Shown piece after piece: positions 1 through 8,934 of a stretch of 64,000 nt of DNA (its first letter is position 1; every line of letters begins with the position of its first letter). Made by a program: the position numbers and the translations under genes. The notes under the pieces were generated by a model. It did not search any database, was not told the origin of the DNA, and worked only from the letters and a program-made list of their open reading frames with translations. This stretch comes from Lachnospiraceae bacterium. GTDB lineage: Bacteria; Bacillota; Clostridia; Lachnospirales; Lachnospiraceae. The stretch lies in assembly GCA_022792885.1 (NCBI GenBank), contig JAAWBX010000004.1, forward strand, positions 36,908 to 100,907, written 5' to 3'.

Positions 1-346
1 CCTGCCTCGTTGCGCTGTACATACACTCCCATAAAGCTTCAACGTCAAACGGATCCTTTCCCAGCAAAAGTGATTTCAGATAATATTCCGCTACCGTCCA
101 GAGAATCGGCGTCAGAATCAAAACGGCGCTCACCGTATCCAGGAAACATCCCGCAAACAGCAAAACCAGATTCAATAACAGCAAGCTCACGATCTTACTG
201 CCGGAAAACGATGTAATCGCCACCACCACCGTTTCCAGGATCGTTCAATTGTCATGATTTTCCCGAAAGTCGCTACCGTACCGCAGATGATCAGGTCAAT
301 CGCCTTCGTAAGACCGGAACCGGCCAGAATCCCCGGAAGTTCCTTA
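1..346 (-). pseudogene. TRAP permease (DctM) fragment fused to an enolase-superfamily fragment
   Basis: Reading the minus strand from about 346, the translation resembles the late part of a TRAP large permease (GTVATFGKIMTIE, then NLVLLFAGCFLDT and ILTPIL). A frameshift is needed near 240 to join the two halves. At about 105 the same open frame runs directly into AEYYLKSLLLGKDPFD and ALWECMYSATRQ, which resembles the N-terminal capping domain of mandelate-racemase/enolase-superfamily sugar-acid dehydratases. The frame is still open at the window edge. I read this as a decayed transporter joined by deletion to a dehydratase gene. The family matches are from memory of typical sequences. The dehydratase itself may be intact beyond the edge apart from its start. 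Confidence 0.6.
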
Positions 347-566
347 TTGCACGGCTGTTATATGACAGAATGGATTGGGTTCGGTATTTCTGTATTTAAT
401 TAGTTGTTCCTAACCATTTACCAAAAAGCGGAGGATAACTTCTCCGGCCAAATTCGCAGTCCCTATAGTGATCTACCGTATGGACATCTGCGCCGACTCT
501 ATATCTCATTCACTGCTGATTACTACTACAGACCTTCAGCCTCTCCTCTACCTTCCCCAGGCACAG

Positions 567-1010
567 CTACCACCCCAAACCGCCAGAACAGGCTGTAGAT
601 ATAGCTGATGCCAAGGATTTACTGTTCTCCCTGCGGTCGATAAGCAGTTCCTTTGTGTAAGAGCCTCTGTGTCCGATTTTGAAAGTGTAAGAGAATGGTA
701 AACCGGAGCTGGTGTGAAAGGACTGGACGGCCGCTTTCCGTTCCCGATACTTCGCCACCCTCTCCGCATTCTGGCTGGTCTCGAAACGCTTGTAGATTAC
801 TTTGTTATATGGCAAATATGTGTTAATGGCGGCACGACTTAATCTCATCACCTCCTGCACTTTTGCCATAGTCTTCCCAGAGTTCAACAACTGCTGAATC
901 TGCTCCATCTCTGGATAAGAGATAGCCTTGGCTGTGATCAGCAACTTCTTTACTTTATTCAGTGGCAGATCAAGTCCTAGAGCCGTTACCTTGATTTCCT
1001 GTTTCTCCAA
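567..1010 (-). CDS. Hypothetical protein with a helix-turn-helix-like segment
   Basis: This is a 147-residue protein of unknown function. Residues about 55-75 (KVQEVMRLSRAAINTYLPY) look like a helix-turn-helix, followed by a basic stretch (NAERVAKYRERKAAVQ). Similar small proteins occur in accessory DNA of Clostridia, but I cannot name the family. The start is a TTG with GGAGG five bases upstream, so a non-ATG start is credible. The last 25 residues look unlike a domain end and the gene may be cut short. It follows a DUF6173-like gene on the same strand and overlaps a tiny coupled ORF in another frame. Confidence 0.5.
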   Translation of the reverse strand: MEKQEIKVTALGLDLPLNKVKKLLITAKAISYPEMEQIQQLLNSGKTMAKVQEVMRLSRAAINTYLPYNKVIYKRFETSQNAERVAKYRERKAAVQSFHTSSGLPFSYTFKIGHRGSYTKELLIDRRENSKSLASAISTACSGGLGW

Positions 1011-1095
1011 ATATACCTCCGTTGCTTTCCATCAGCTCGGTCATAAGTTCTTCCGGATTGTAATCAGATTTATGAAGTGGCGGCAACAATGACAT
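970..1095 (-). CDS. Possible 41-residue protein coupled to the DUF6173 gene
   Basis: The ATG at 1095 shares its bases with the stop of the preceding DUF6173-like gene (TGATG overlap), an arrangement that allows translational coupling. The frame encodes 41 residues starting MSLLPPLHKSDYNPEELM and ending at a TGA at 970-972. It overlaps the start of the next gene in another frame. I recognise no family. It could be a real small protein or a chance frame. Confidence 0.3.
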   Translation of the reverse strand: MSLLPPLHKSDYNPEELMTELMESNGGIFGETGNQGNGSRT

Positions 1096-1484
1096 CAATC
1101 TTCTTTGGTCTCGTCATCAGCGCAAAAACCAATACGACGTGGCTTAACTTGCGGTTCTGACTTAGGCTGGGTCATTAACAGAAAATTAAGCTGGGAAGTA
1201 TGCTGTATAAGCTGTGCTTCATTCCCGTTGACTGTTCCGTAAAAATACAGCATATCCGGATTTTGAAAGCCAATTTCATCTACGACCATGAGGACCGATT
1301 GTCCAAACGAGGCAAGCTGTACCCATACATCAACGGTATCTGGAAGATTTGCTTGAAATTCGACAATCTGTTCCTTAAGTTTTTCGTACATCCAATCGGC
1401 CATTGTATAATCACGTCCTATATCCATGGCTGCTAATCCTTGTACCATATTCATTGTGTTTACCTGTATAAATTCATTATCCAT
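1095..1484 (-). CDS. DUF6173-like hypothetical protein
   Basis: The 129-residue protein has features I associate with DUF6173 proteins of Clostridia: MADWMYEKLKEQIVEFQ near residue 28, VQLASFGQSVLMVVDEIGF in the middle, and QLIQHTSQLNFLLM followed by PRRIGF near the end. The function is unknown. There is no signal peptide or membrane segment, so it is likely cytoplasmic. It sits downstream of the fumarase-type genes on the same strand, with about 90 bases between, so co-transcription is possible. The family call is from motif memory. Confidence 0.6.
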   Translation of the reverse strand: MDNEFIQVNTMNMVQGLAAMDIGRDYTMADWMYEKLKEQIVEFQANLPDTVDVWVQLASFGQSVLMVVDEIGFQNPDMLYFYGTVNGNEAQLIQHTSQLNFLLMTQPKSEPQVKPRRIGFCADDETKED

Positions 1485-1576
1485 AACTACATTACTCCAC
1501 AGTAAAAGCTATTTTGTTTTCTAACAATGCCAAAACCAACACGGTTTCACATTTTTCAACCACGATGTCATAAATC

Positions 1577-2437
1577 TCAACCTAATTCCACAGTTGAAAG
1601 CCTCGGCTCAAAGCAACAGTTCGGCCTTACGCAAACGATGCGTACACCAGATGCCCTCTGTGGCCCAACCTTCATGAAGGTTGCCATAACGGATGTGTTA
1701 CCGCCGAGACCGAGCGGACCAATATTGGCTTCATTCACTCTTCGAGTGATCTCCTGTTCCATCTCAGACTGAAAATCGTATCGCCCGTCCACTTGTGCCT
1801 GTAACATCATAGATACTGCCTCAAAATGGCTCCGACCCACACCCACTGCCAATGTGCAGGGCGAACATCCCAGCTGTGCAACTCCTTCCTTCGCCCAGTT
1901 CACGATCTCGTCCAGCACAACCTGTGTGTTATGTTTATGGAATACCCGATAAGTTTTTGCCCGGATCGCCGGACCTCCACCGAACATCAGAATATGCAGC
2001 CGGATCACATTCTCATCACAGCGGTACAACAGAATTGGCGCAGGTTCAACTCCGGCACTATCCAGGTTTAAACCGCCACTTTGGTCGATCCTATGGCTGT
2101 CATCCCCCATGATGCCCATAGGCCGTCCCGGCAGCTTTCGCAAACCTTCTGCCACACCTTCCTTGATGGCATCCAGCATTCTGCCAGTCACGGCGCAATC
2201 CTCACCAACCTCCAGGACCAGATGCGGGATACCCGTGTCATCGCATAAGGGGCTGTGATTCTTTTCCGCCGCTTCTGCATTGACAAGAACTCGCTCCAGC
2301 ACCCACTTAGCCTGTTCGTTCCCTTCCTTTTGAATCGCCCTCCTGTATGCTTCCTTTTTGTCAGGACCGAATGTACTTCCGGCATCAACCAACGTGTCCC
2401 TTACCAGAGAAACAATCTCTTCATATGTCTTAGTCAT
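1577..2437 (-). CDS. Class I fumarate/tartrate hydro-lyase, alpha subunit
   Basis: The 286-residue protein matches the alpha subunit of two-part class I hydro-lyases (fumarate hydratase or L-tartrate dehydratase), which add or remove water using a [4Fe-4S] cluster. Likely cluster cysteines lie in PLCDDTG (about residue 63), LGCSPCT (about 190) and the C-terminal NCCFEP. The length is normal for the subunit. Its start overlaps the end of the beta subunit by eight bases, as usual for a complex made in fixed ratio. The true substrate is not readable from sequence. The company of a C-C bond lyase and a 2-oxoacid decarboxylase suggests hydration of an unsaturated dicarboxylate such as mesaconate. 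Confidence 0.88.
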   Translation of the reverse strand: MTKTYEEIVSLVRDTLVDAGSTFGPDKKEAYRRAIQKEGNEQAKWVLERVLVNAEAAEKNHSPLCDDTGIPHLVLEVGEDCAVTGRMLDAIKEGVAEGLRKLPGRPMGIMGDDSHRIDQSGGLNLDSAGVEPAPILLYRCDENVIRLHILMFGGGPAIRAKTYRVFHKHNTQVVLDEIVNWAKEGVAQLGCSPCTLAVGVGRSHFEAVSMMLQAQVDGRYDFQSEMEQEITRRVNEANIGPLGLGGNTSVMATFMKVGPQRASGVRIVCVRPNCCFEPRLSTVELG

Positions 2438-2936
2438 AAATGCTCCTCCCGTGTACCGCGCCTATAATAGCCGGATATTTGTCCACCTTAATCAAATAAA
2501 GTGCCTCTATCCCCAGCTCCGGGAAAGCAACAACCTTCTGCTCCGTCGTTTTTGCACCCAGCAACGCCGTTACCGGGGGGATCACCGCATACGCAGCGTT
2601 ATACTTATCCAACGCTGCAAGCGTCTCAGAATGCAGTTTCCCCTTGCCAAGATGAAGCCTGATACCTGCCTTGCTCAACGGCTCAATGCTGCTTTCAATC
2701 TCCAGTTTATTGGAGCTGGTCGGTCCCACGCCGGCAGGACTGACAGCCGTATGAAAAATCACCTGTCCATGCAAATCCACACCAAGCTCCTTTACAGTCC
2801 CGTCTTCAATCATCCTCAGAATCTTCGGAAGCACTGCATCTCTGCCGCAGAGGATATAACCGCTGATCTCAACGATATCCCCAACATTCAGATTCAACAC
2901 ATCTTCTTCCGATATTGGTATGCTTAATTGGATCAT
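2430..2936 (-). CDS. Class I fumarate/tartrate hydro-lyase, beta subunit
   Basis: This is the partner of the alpha subunit. It shows the usual beta-subunit pattern: an early GDIVEISGYILCGRDAV segment, then HTAVSPAGVGPTSSNKLE around residue 75, and PPVTALLGA later. I chose the ATG at 2936 because GAGGTAG lies just upstream and the family starts with a short strand before the GD motif; the frame is open 16 codons further. The start-stop overlap with the alpha gene points to coupled translation. It is encoded first in the transcript, the reverse of many fused forms. Confidence 0.85.
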   Translation of the reverse strand: MIQLSIPISEEDVLNLNVGDIVEISGYILCGRDAVLPKILRMIEDGTVKELGVDLHGQVIFHTAVSPAGVGPTSSNKLEIESSIEPLSKAGIRLHLGKGKLHSETLAALDKYNAAYAVIPPVTALLGAKTTEQKVVAFPELGIEALYLIKVDKYPAIIGAVHGRSIYD

Positions 2937-3041
2937 CTCACTACCTCTTCTCCCGGTCCATATCTTGCCTCGCCATCCTTTCATCCCGCTCCTTGTAAAC
3001 TATGGAGCGGTTAGATAGCGAGGTCAGTTATGATGTCTTTT

Positions 3042-4187
3042 TCAATCATTTACGGCAAATAACTTCACATACCCACTCTCGTTTTTAATTACTCCAAACG
3101 CCCTTGCCCGGTTATGGACCTTCCTCGCCCAATTGGTATGCGGTTTAATTTCGTTCATCTTGTTCCCACCGGAACCCTTGACCACACCACCGCTGGCACC
3201 AAGTATCTGGCAGGCATCATCGTACTCTTCCTGAGTCACCGCCATTAGCGCATTGACAAATTTAACATGAGTTGGGTGAATCACAGTCCGACCGACAAAA
3301 CCGTTTGCCTTATCTAAAATCACTTCACGGAGCAGTCCGTCAATCTCATTGTTCACCAGAGGCTGGCGTCTCATCAGATAATCCTCTATGCCGTGGTGTG
3401 GAAGCTCCTCAAACATCATTTCCTTGGGCGCACGGAAATACTCCCATACAGGTCCCGAAATTATGTAATTATTGTTACGCCCGCAGACATTGATAATATC
3501 AGTCAGGCACTCTCGGACAGTCATGATATCATACAAGCTGTAATCCACACCGCGCCGCACACCGAAGACACTTGAAAAATCTGTACCACCGACACGGACT
3601 TGCAACACAAGATTATGGTACTTATCTAGGATTTTCTTGATCCCCATCAGTTCGGTCATACGGCTCTCCTTGTAAGCGACCTCCGGATCCTCAATGATAG
3701 GCATACCATAGATAATCTCTCCGAATTTGTCATTCAGATCCTGCAGATAAGCATAATACTCATAGCCGTTTTCCGCATTGAATTTTGGAAAGTTGATACC
3801 ACAAAGAGACTTAACCTCCCGCTTTGTAAGCTTTCCGCCGAATGCTTTAAACTGAGCCAGATTGCGGATCCGCACAAAAATGAGCGGAACATAATCCGAA
3901 TTCAATTCACCGCTTTCTACAGACTCGGTAACCGTCGCCAATAGATGGTGAACATTCTCCATTGCCTCTGGAACCTTTTCCTCCGGACAGGTATCCTCAA
4001 AACAAAGAACCATTGTAGTTAGGCCCGGTATGGCATGGTTCAGTATCTTCGGAGTGAAATCCTTGAAACCGGGCATGTACATTGTAGCACCCAGACAGTA
4101 TTGCAAAAGCTCGCGATCCGTATACTTGTCGAAATGTTCCGGTTCAACAACAAATTTGAAATCCGGATTATACATATGGTGTCTCAT
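3042..4187 (-). CDS. C-C bond lyase, HpcH/HpaI (CitE-like) TIM-barrel, Ter-type
   Basis: The 381-residue protein belongs to the CitE-like/HpcH aldolase superfamily, which makes or breaks carbon-carbon bonds on acyl or keto substrates. It is clearly a paralogue of the plus-strand lyase at 37471-38460: both share MPI-E-P, RVGG-D, GPVWEYF or APVWEYY, G-TVIHP, EEYDDAC or EDYSDAC, and a late NKMNE/NRMNE followed by HT-W. That places it in the C-C_Bond_Lyase group best known from Ter gene clusters, yet here it stands between a hydratase and a decarboxylase. The ATG at 4187 has AAAGGA upstream. Possible role: cleavage of the hydrated acid. Confidence 0.8.
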   Translation of the reverse strand: MRHHMYNPDFKFVVEPEHFDKYTDRELLQYCLGATMYMPGFKDFTPKILNHAIPGLTTMVLCFEDTCPEEKVPEAMENVHHLLATVTESVESGELNSDYVPLIFVRIRNLAQFKAFGGKLTKREVKSLCGINFPKFNAENGYEYYAYLQDLNDKFGEIIYGMPIIEDPEVAYKESRMTELMGIKKILDKYHNLVLQVRVGGTDFSSVFGVRRGVDYSLYDIMTVRECLTDIINVCGRNNNYIISGPVWEYFRAPKEMMFEELPHHGIEDYLMRRQPLVNNEIDGLLREVILDKANGFVGRTVIHPTHVKFVNALMAVTQEEYDDACQILGASGGVVKGSGGNKMNEIKPHTNWARKVHNRARAFGVIKNESGYVKLFAVND

Positions 4188-4348
4188 ATGTTATTTCCTT
4201 TCTTATTACCGCCAATCCCTCGTCTGTGCGGTATTTTTCTTCCTTCTTTTCCACTCTTTGGTAGAAACCCACCCACATTCCACAGTGAGAAGGCTCCTTC
4301 CATACAGCGTGACACCTCGCAGGGGATGTTTTGCGGAAATGGAATTAT

Positions 4349-5251
4349 TTAGATCAGGCTGCCCTTTGGACTCCACACAGCCTCCGGATAATATTCATCG
4401 ATCATGCGCTTTACGAGGCTGCACTGCTTTGCTCTCTTTCTCGCATCCTCTTCCGTGCTGTCCCAGCTATGGGTAGCAGCCACAGAACCGCCAGTCTTCA
4501 GATAAATTGGAGCTGCAATCCGGATCATCTCAGGAACCTCGTAATGACGAATGAAGCCGCCCGTAGACTTTGGATTCTCTGTGTGGATATCGATAGGGCA
4601 GTCAATCGCCTGGCGCATAGCAGCCAGCATCTGAAGTTGGATATCACGCACAGGATTTACAGAGTCCGCACCGATGGATTCCAGTAGCTTCGCTGAACAT
4701 GGGTTCCCATGTCCGGTGTGAGCAGACACTTTAAAATGACAGTCGGCAGGGATTTCTCCAGCCTTACGCATCTCATTCAAAATCCACAGACAGCCTTCGT
4801 CATAAACCAAAAAGCCACGGCAGCCTAACTTCGCCGCCCTCTTGACATCCTCGATTGCGCGGACAATCTGCTCCTGTCCTCTCAGCCGATAACCCATACG
4901 CACGCCTTCCCCCGTATGTACGGAAGCGGATGTGTCTGTAGTAGCCCTCGGTCCAATGGCGAGAAGCAGGTCAGTCCGCCAGTCATGGGCAAGTTCTATC
5001 ATTCCTGCGATCTCTTCGTCTGTCAGACGCATGATACCTTGCGTTTGGGTAACGCGATGCAAATACAAGCCATAGCTGTCCATCGCCTCAAGCAGTGCCC
5101 GCATAACCTTCGGTCCCTGGATACCGGGAACCTCAAAACGATACTGCCCTCCATCCCTGAAGCGTTTTTCAGAAGTCGGCAGATCGTAAGCATCTCCTCC
5201 AGGAAGACCAACGGTCTTCAGAAATTCTCTTGTTTCTTCCATACTGTTCAT
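4349..5251 (-). CDS. U32 peptidase-like TIM-barrel protein
   Basis: The 300-residue protein looks like a single TIM barrel of the kind annotated as U32-family peptidase, with GIQGPKVMRALLEAM, LLLAIGPRATTD, GCRGFLVYDEG and HFKVSAHTGHGNP blocks. U32 proteins in general are often not peptidases but enzymes acting on small molecules or RNA, and the operon context (hydratase, lyase, decarboxylase) favours a metabolic role. No signal peptide is visible. The AAGGGATAGATAGAG leader precedes the ATG. I cannot assign a reaction. Confidence 0.55.
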   Translation of the reverse strand: MNSMEETREFLKTVGLPGGDAYDLPTSEKRFRDGGQYRFEVPGIQGPKVMRALLEAMDSYGLYLHRVTQTQGIMRLTDEEIAGMIELAHDWRTDLLLAIGPRATTDTSASVHTGEGVRMGYRLRGQEQIVRAIEDVKRAAKLGCRGFLVYDEGCLWILNEMRKAGEIPADCHFKVSAHTGHGNPCSAKLLESIGADSVNPVRDIQLQMLAAMRQAIDCPIDIHTENPKSTGGFIRHYEVPEMIRIAAPIYLKTGGSVAATHSWDSTEEDARKRAKQCSLVKRMIDEYYPEAVWSPKGSLI

Positions 5252-5334
5252 CTCTATCTATCCCTTTCCGCCACATTGTGGCCCTTAAAATTCTTGCTTC
5301 TCTATTTAATCGGAAATCATCTCTTTGGCGGAGA

Positions 5335-6465
5335 TTAACCATTCAGATTATCTATCAGTGCATCAATTGCCTTTCCGTGGTCAAAGATGATTGGCGGGAG
5401 CTTGCGGGACAGACCCTTGTGAATACGACAGTCAATGAAAGAAGCATATCCACAGTCTTTCAGTTTCTCCACTGCAGCAATCAGTTCCCCTTTGCTCTCC
5501 ACAGCTTTTCCCACCGTATAATATCCACAAGCTTCGGCAATCTTCGTAAAGTTCACCAGATGTCCTGCTGATGGTTGACCACCCACCGATTCATTTGCTC
5601 CGTTGTTCAGTACAATATGCATGAAGTTAGGCGCAGACAGTTTACTTACCATCGTCATGGCTCCCATGTGCATAATCGCCGCAGAATCGCCGTCAAGAGC
5701 GACCACATGGCGATCAGACTTCTCTAAAGCGATACCGAAAGCCACTGAACTTGCGTGCCCCATGGAACCGACATTCAAAAAATCGTGCGCTTTCGTCTCA
5801 TTCCGCTTCTCCCGCAGGAAGAAAAGCTCTCTTGTAGTCCTGCCTGTCGTGGCTGAATAGATTGTATCGTTTGGCATATGGTCAAGGATAACCTCTATCG
5901 CCTCTTCCCGACTCATGGGATAAACAGCATCCACACTGTTGGACTTGTCCGGTGCGGCCATGACACCCTTTGGAGCAACCAATCCATACGGCTGTCGTTT
6001 CTCGATGCAATACCTTACTGCACTTTTCACAGACACCCTGAATTCCTCATCCGAATCAGTAAGAACTGCGTAAGGAATATGCATGATGTCAAGAATAGCT
6101 CCCGTGATCTCTCCCTGAAGCCTGTGCTGAGGATGGTTTGGCTCTGTATCACTCTGCCCGCGCCAGCCGATAAGCAGAAGCATTGGAACCGAATACACAT
6201 TTTTATCAACGAGAGATACCAGCGGATTAATTGTGTTTCCTTCGCCGCTGTTCTGCATATATACCAGCGGAATCTCACGACTGGCGAAATAATGACCCGC
6301 CGCTAATGCGACTGCATTTCCTTCGTTTGCCGTAATGACATTCCGATCCCCGCAATGCACTAAGGCATAATTGCAGAAACCGTTCAGGTAGGAATCCGGT
6401 ACACCGGTGAAATAGGTCACGCCGTTTTCTGTCAATGTCTTAAAGACCTTCTCCTGGTCAAGCAT
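5335..6465 (-). CDS. Phosphonopyruvate decarboxylase-like ThDP enzyme
   Basis: The 376-residue protein resembles phosphonopyruvate/sulfopyruvate decarboxylases. It begins with GVTYFTGVPDS, carries the ThDP-activating glutamate region (ITANEGNAVALAAGHY, about residue 47) and the cofactor-binding motif DGDSAAIMHMGA ending in NNGANES (about residues 258-292). The usual GDG of that motif is GDS here. It would decarboxylate a 3-substituted pyruvate to an aldehyde. No PEP mutase, the normal partner in phosphonate synthesis, is in the window, so the substrate is probably another 2-oxoacid. The start directly abuts the stop of the aldo/keto reductase, which could then reduce the aldehyde. Confidence 0.8.
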   Translation of the reverse strand: MLDQEKVFKTLTENGVTYFTGVPDSYLNGFCNYALVHCGDRNVITANEGNAVALAAGHYFASREIPLVYMQNSGEGNTINPLVSLVDKNVYSVPMLLLIGWRGQSDTEPNHPQHRLQGEITGAILDIMHIPYAVLTDSDEEFRVSVKSAVRYCIEKRQPYGLVAPKGVMAAPDKSNSVDAVYPMSREEAIEVILDHMPNDTIYSATTGRTTRELFFLREKRNETKAHDFLNVGSMGHASSVAFGIALEKSDRHVVALDGDSAAIMHMGAMTMVSKLSAPNFMHIVLNNGANESVGGQPSAGHLVNFTKIAEACGYYTVGKAVESKGELIAAVEKLKDCGYASFIDCRIHKGLSRKLPPIIFDHGKAIDALIDNLNG

Positions 6466-7446
6466 TTACTTTCTCTCACCTCCTACACTTCCTTTACCTT
6501 TATACAAGGTAAAATACTCAGGACTATCTCCCTTTGTGATCTGCCATGCCTGCTCAAATGCATTCACTACATCTTCCGGCAGTGGTCCGGCCTTCACTGA
6601 AGCCATGTTCTGCCTCAGATGATTCAACTTGGATGCACCGATCAGAATAGCATCCCCCCTATTGCCGTCTAGCATGGAGTGGTACACCAACCAACGGTAA
6701 GTCGCTTCGGTACTTATGATTCTATTCTTCTCTGCTGCGATCTTAATCATATCGACCGCATCGAAGAAGCTCTTCTTCCAATAGCGCCCCTGATAATTGG
6801 GCCTATGAGTGAAGCGACCATCTGCAGGAACGTCCTCAAATTTTCCATAGCGACCGGTCAAAAGCCCTCCGCACATAGGATTGTAAGCATAAAAACGAAG
6901 TCCATAATTGTACAGGCAGGCGTTCAGCTCTGCCTCTGCTCTCCGGGTCAGAGGATTATATACGCCCTCAAATACGGTTGGCTTCACCCAGCCATGCCTG
7001 TCACAAATGTGCCAAACATCGGCTACCATCCATGCGGGAAAATTAGAAAGTCCGAGCTCTCTATATTTTCCCTGGTCATGCAAATCCGCCATAGCAGATA
7101 AAACTGACTCCACCGGTGTCGTAGGATCCGGAAAATGCAAAAATACGGTATCTACTGAGTCCAGTTTCAACCTCTTAAGGCTCTCATTAACCTGCTTATA
7201 CGCCGCATCCGTATTCAGTTTTCCACTGATGCGAGGGTTTACCTTCGTGGCTATCTTGAAGGGACGGTTCAAATTCGACAGCACCTCACCAAGCAAACGC
7301 TCACAATTCCCTTCATTGTATACATAGGCCGTGTCTAATTCATCATATCCGGCATCCAGGAAAGTGTTTATAAACTGTCCTACATCCGGTTGGAATACAG
7401 ATTCACCGAACGTCATCGTGCCTAAGATTAGGTTTACATCACGCAT
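6466..7446 (-). CDS. Aldo/keto reductase
   Basis: The 326-residue protein is an NADPH-dependent aldo/keto reductase, most like the aflatoxin-aldehyde-reductase branch. Visible are the catalytic DTAYVYNEG segment (Asp and Tyr), the IATKV lysine, and FLHFPDPTTP carrying the catalytic His. It ends right before the decarboxylase gene and starts 14 bases after MmgE/PrpD, so the three are one transcript. AAGGAG precedes the ATG. A plausible job is reduction of the aldehyde formed by the neighbouring ThDP enzyme; that is inference from order only. Confidence 0.85.
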   Translation of the reverse strand: MRDVNLILGTMTFGESVFQPDVGQFINTFLDAGYDELDTAYVYNEGNCERLLGEVLSNLNRPFKIATKVNPRISGKLNTDAAYKQVNESLKRLKLDSVDTVFLHFPDPTTPVESVLSAMADLHDQGKYRELGLSNFPAWMVADVWHICDRHGWVKPTVFEGVYNPLTRRAEAELNACLYNYGLRFYAYNPMCGGLLTGRYGKFEDVPADGRFTHRPNYQGRYWKKSFFDAVDMIKIAAEKNRIISTEATYRWLVYHSMLDGNRGDAILIGASKLNHLRQNMASVKAGPLPEDVVNAFEQAWQITKGDSPEYFTLYKGKGSVGGERK

Positions 7447-7460
7447 TTCATCGCTCCTTA

Positions 7461-8795
7461 CTATAAATTTTTCACCAGTTCATCAACGGTAGATTTTCCT
7501 TCATATACTGCATTGAACACCTTTTCTCTGACAACGGGATTGACATCGGCATACTCCATCAAGCCATCGTATCTGTCACAGAATTCCTCATCTGTCAGCG
7601 GATTCTCTGGTTCTCCTTTCGGGAAGTCCACACGTTCAGTAAATGAGCCATTCTTCGTCTTGATGGTTACCACTGCCGCCTGTATTTCGGGAAAGACGGA
7701 GCTGAGTGCTTCATCAGCGCTTACTCTGACCTTTTTCGCAAGTTTCAAGATGTTAGGTTGTTTCACCGCTTCCTCTGAAAATTCCTGCAACCCTGCCTTC
7801 CCGTAGATCAAACCTGCCGCCGTTGCATAGGGGATACTCATCTTGGCGCTGTAGCTTCCGGGGATATCCGTGTGGTCATGGCCTGCCACGGCGAGATCAT
7901 AGGTGCGAATGTCTATTTCCGTCACATCCTCGGATTTTAAGGAGCCTCTCATGTGAATCGCCGCTTCCACAGCGGGATGTGTATATCGGCAAGAAGCGTA
8001 AGGCTTTGTGTATGATTTCATGACAGCATATGTACCGTTCAACAGCACCTGTCTCAATTCCACATCCTCTTTCCCGGTCATCATCCTGAAAAATCCTCGC
8101 CCACCTAGCGGATCTGCATGGCCTTTAAAACCACTCTTGCCGAGCTGTAAACTCGTCAGCGCCAACAGAGCCGTCTTTGCCACATTATACGGTTTCAGTT
8201 CGCTTCCGCCATCCAGCGCTTTCAACATTCCGCCGGCGGCTACACACGCACTTGCAAATGCCCGAAAACGCTCCTCATCCGAAAAGCCAAGCATATATGC
8301 CGCCGCCAATGTCGTTCCGAGCGTTCCACAGGTTCCGGTTGCATGATAGCCCATTGCCTTATGCCTTGGCTGAATTGATACGGCCATCGTATGGGAGGCT
8401 TCATAGCCGATAATGACTGCTCTCAGCATCTCCTCCATTCCAATCCCGTACCGTTGGGAAAGCGGAATCAGAAGACTGAATATTGGAGAACCTAAATGAA
8501 TAATGCCTGAATTCGTGCCATCATCGAAATCCAACGCATGCCCATTCAGGCCGTTCAGGAACACAGCCTCTTTGAGAACCAGATTTTTTCCGGTTCCTAT
8601 TGCTTTGAGCTTCCCTTCCTCCGGCTGTGCGAAAGCATAGTACTTCTCCAGTTTATCTCTCTGAAACTTTGCTCCTGCGCAAGTCACTGCCAGATAGTCA
8701 AGAAGACTTCTCCTTGCCCTTGCCATGACTTTAGCCGGAATCGGCGTTTTCCACACGCCATCAATTGCCTCTAAAAATTCTAATGATCTATTCAT
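7461..8795 (-). CDS. MmgE/PrpD family protein
   Basis: The 444-residue protein has the MmgE/PrpD fold signature: an early all-helical half with NGLNGHALDFDDGT around residue 78 and SRY/MGYHATGTCGT near residue 150, and a second half with SCRYTHPAVEA. The family includes 2-methylcitrate dehydratase, cis-aconitate decarboxylase and iminodisuccinate epimerase, all acting on di- or tricarboxylates. It appears to be the first intact gene of the catabolic operon, lying just downstream of the broken TRAP permease. The length is normal. Which reaction it does cannot be read here. Confidence 0.82.
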   Translation of the reverse strand: MNRSLEFLEAIDGVWKTPIPAKVMARARRSLLDYLAVTCAGAKFQRDKLEKYYAFAQPEEGKLKAIGTGKNLVLKEAVFLNGLNGHALDFDDGTNSGIIHLGSPIFSLLIPLSQRYGIGMEEMLRAVIIGYEASHTMAVSIQPRHKAMGYHATGTCGTLGTTLAAAYMLGFSDEERFRAFASACVAAGGMLKALDGGSELKPYNVAKTALLALTSLQLGKSGFKGHADPLGGRGFFRMMTGKEDVELRQVLLNGTYAVMKSYTKPYASCRYTHPAVEAAIHMRGSLKSEDVTEIDIRTYDLAVAGHDHTDIPGSYSAKMSIPYATAAGLIYGKAGLQEFSEEAVKQPNILKLAKKVRVSADEALSSVFPEIQAAVVTIKTKNGSFTERVDFPKGEPENPLTDEEFCDRYDGLMEYADVNPVVREKVFNAVYEGKSTVDELVKNL

Positions 8796-8934
8796 TGGAT
8801 CTCCCTACTACTCCCACAGCAGTACCCCTGTGGAGAAATGTTTATCAATATAACAATCTTTTGCCTATAACTTTGACAACAAAACAGCTCGACTTTTTGC
8901 TTTTCGCATTTTTTTGTGCCGGTCTATTTTATCT

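Noticed and set aside
5335..6465. Phosphonate biosynthesis locus
   Set aside because: Only the decarboxylase-like gene is present; there is no PEP mutase or aminoethylphosphonate aminotransferase, and its motif is GDS rather than GDG.
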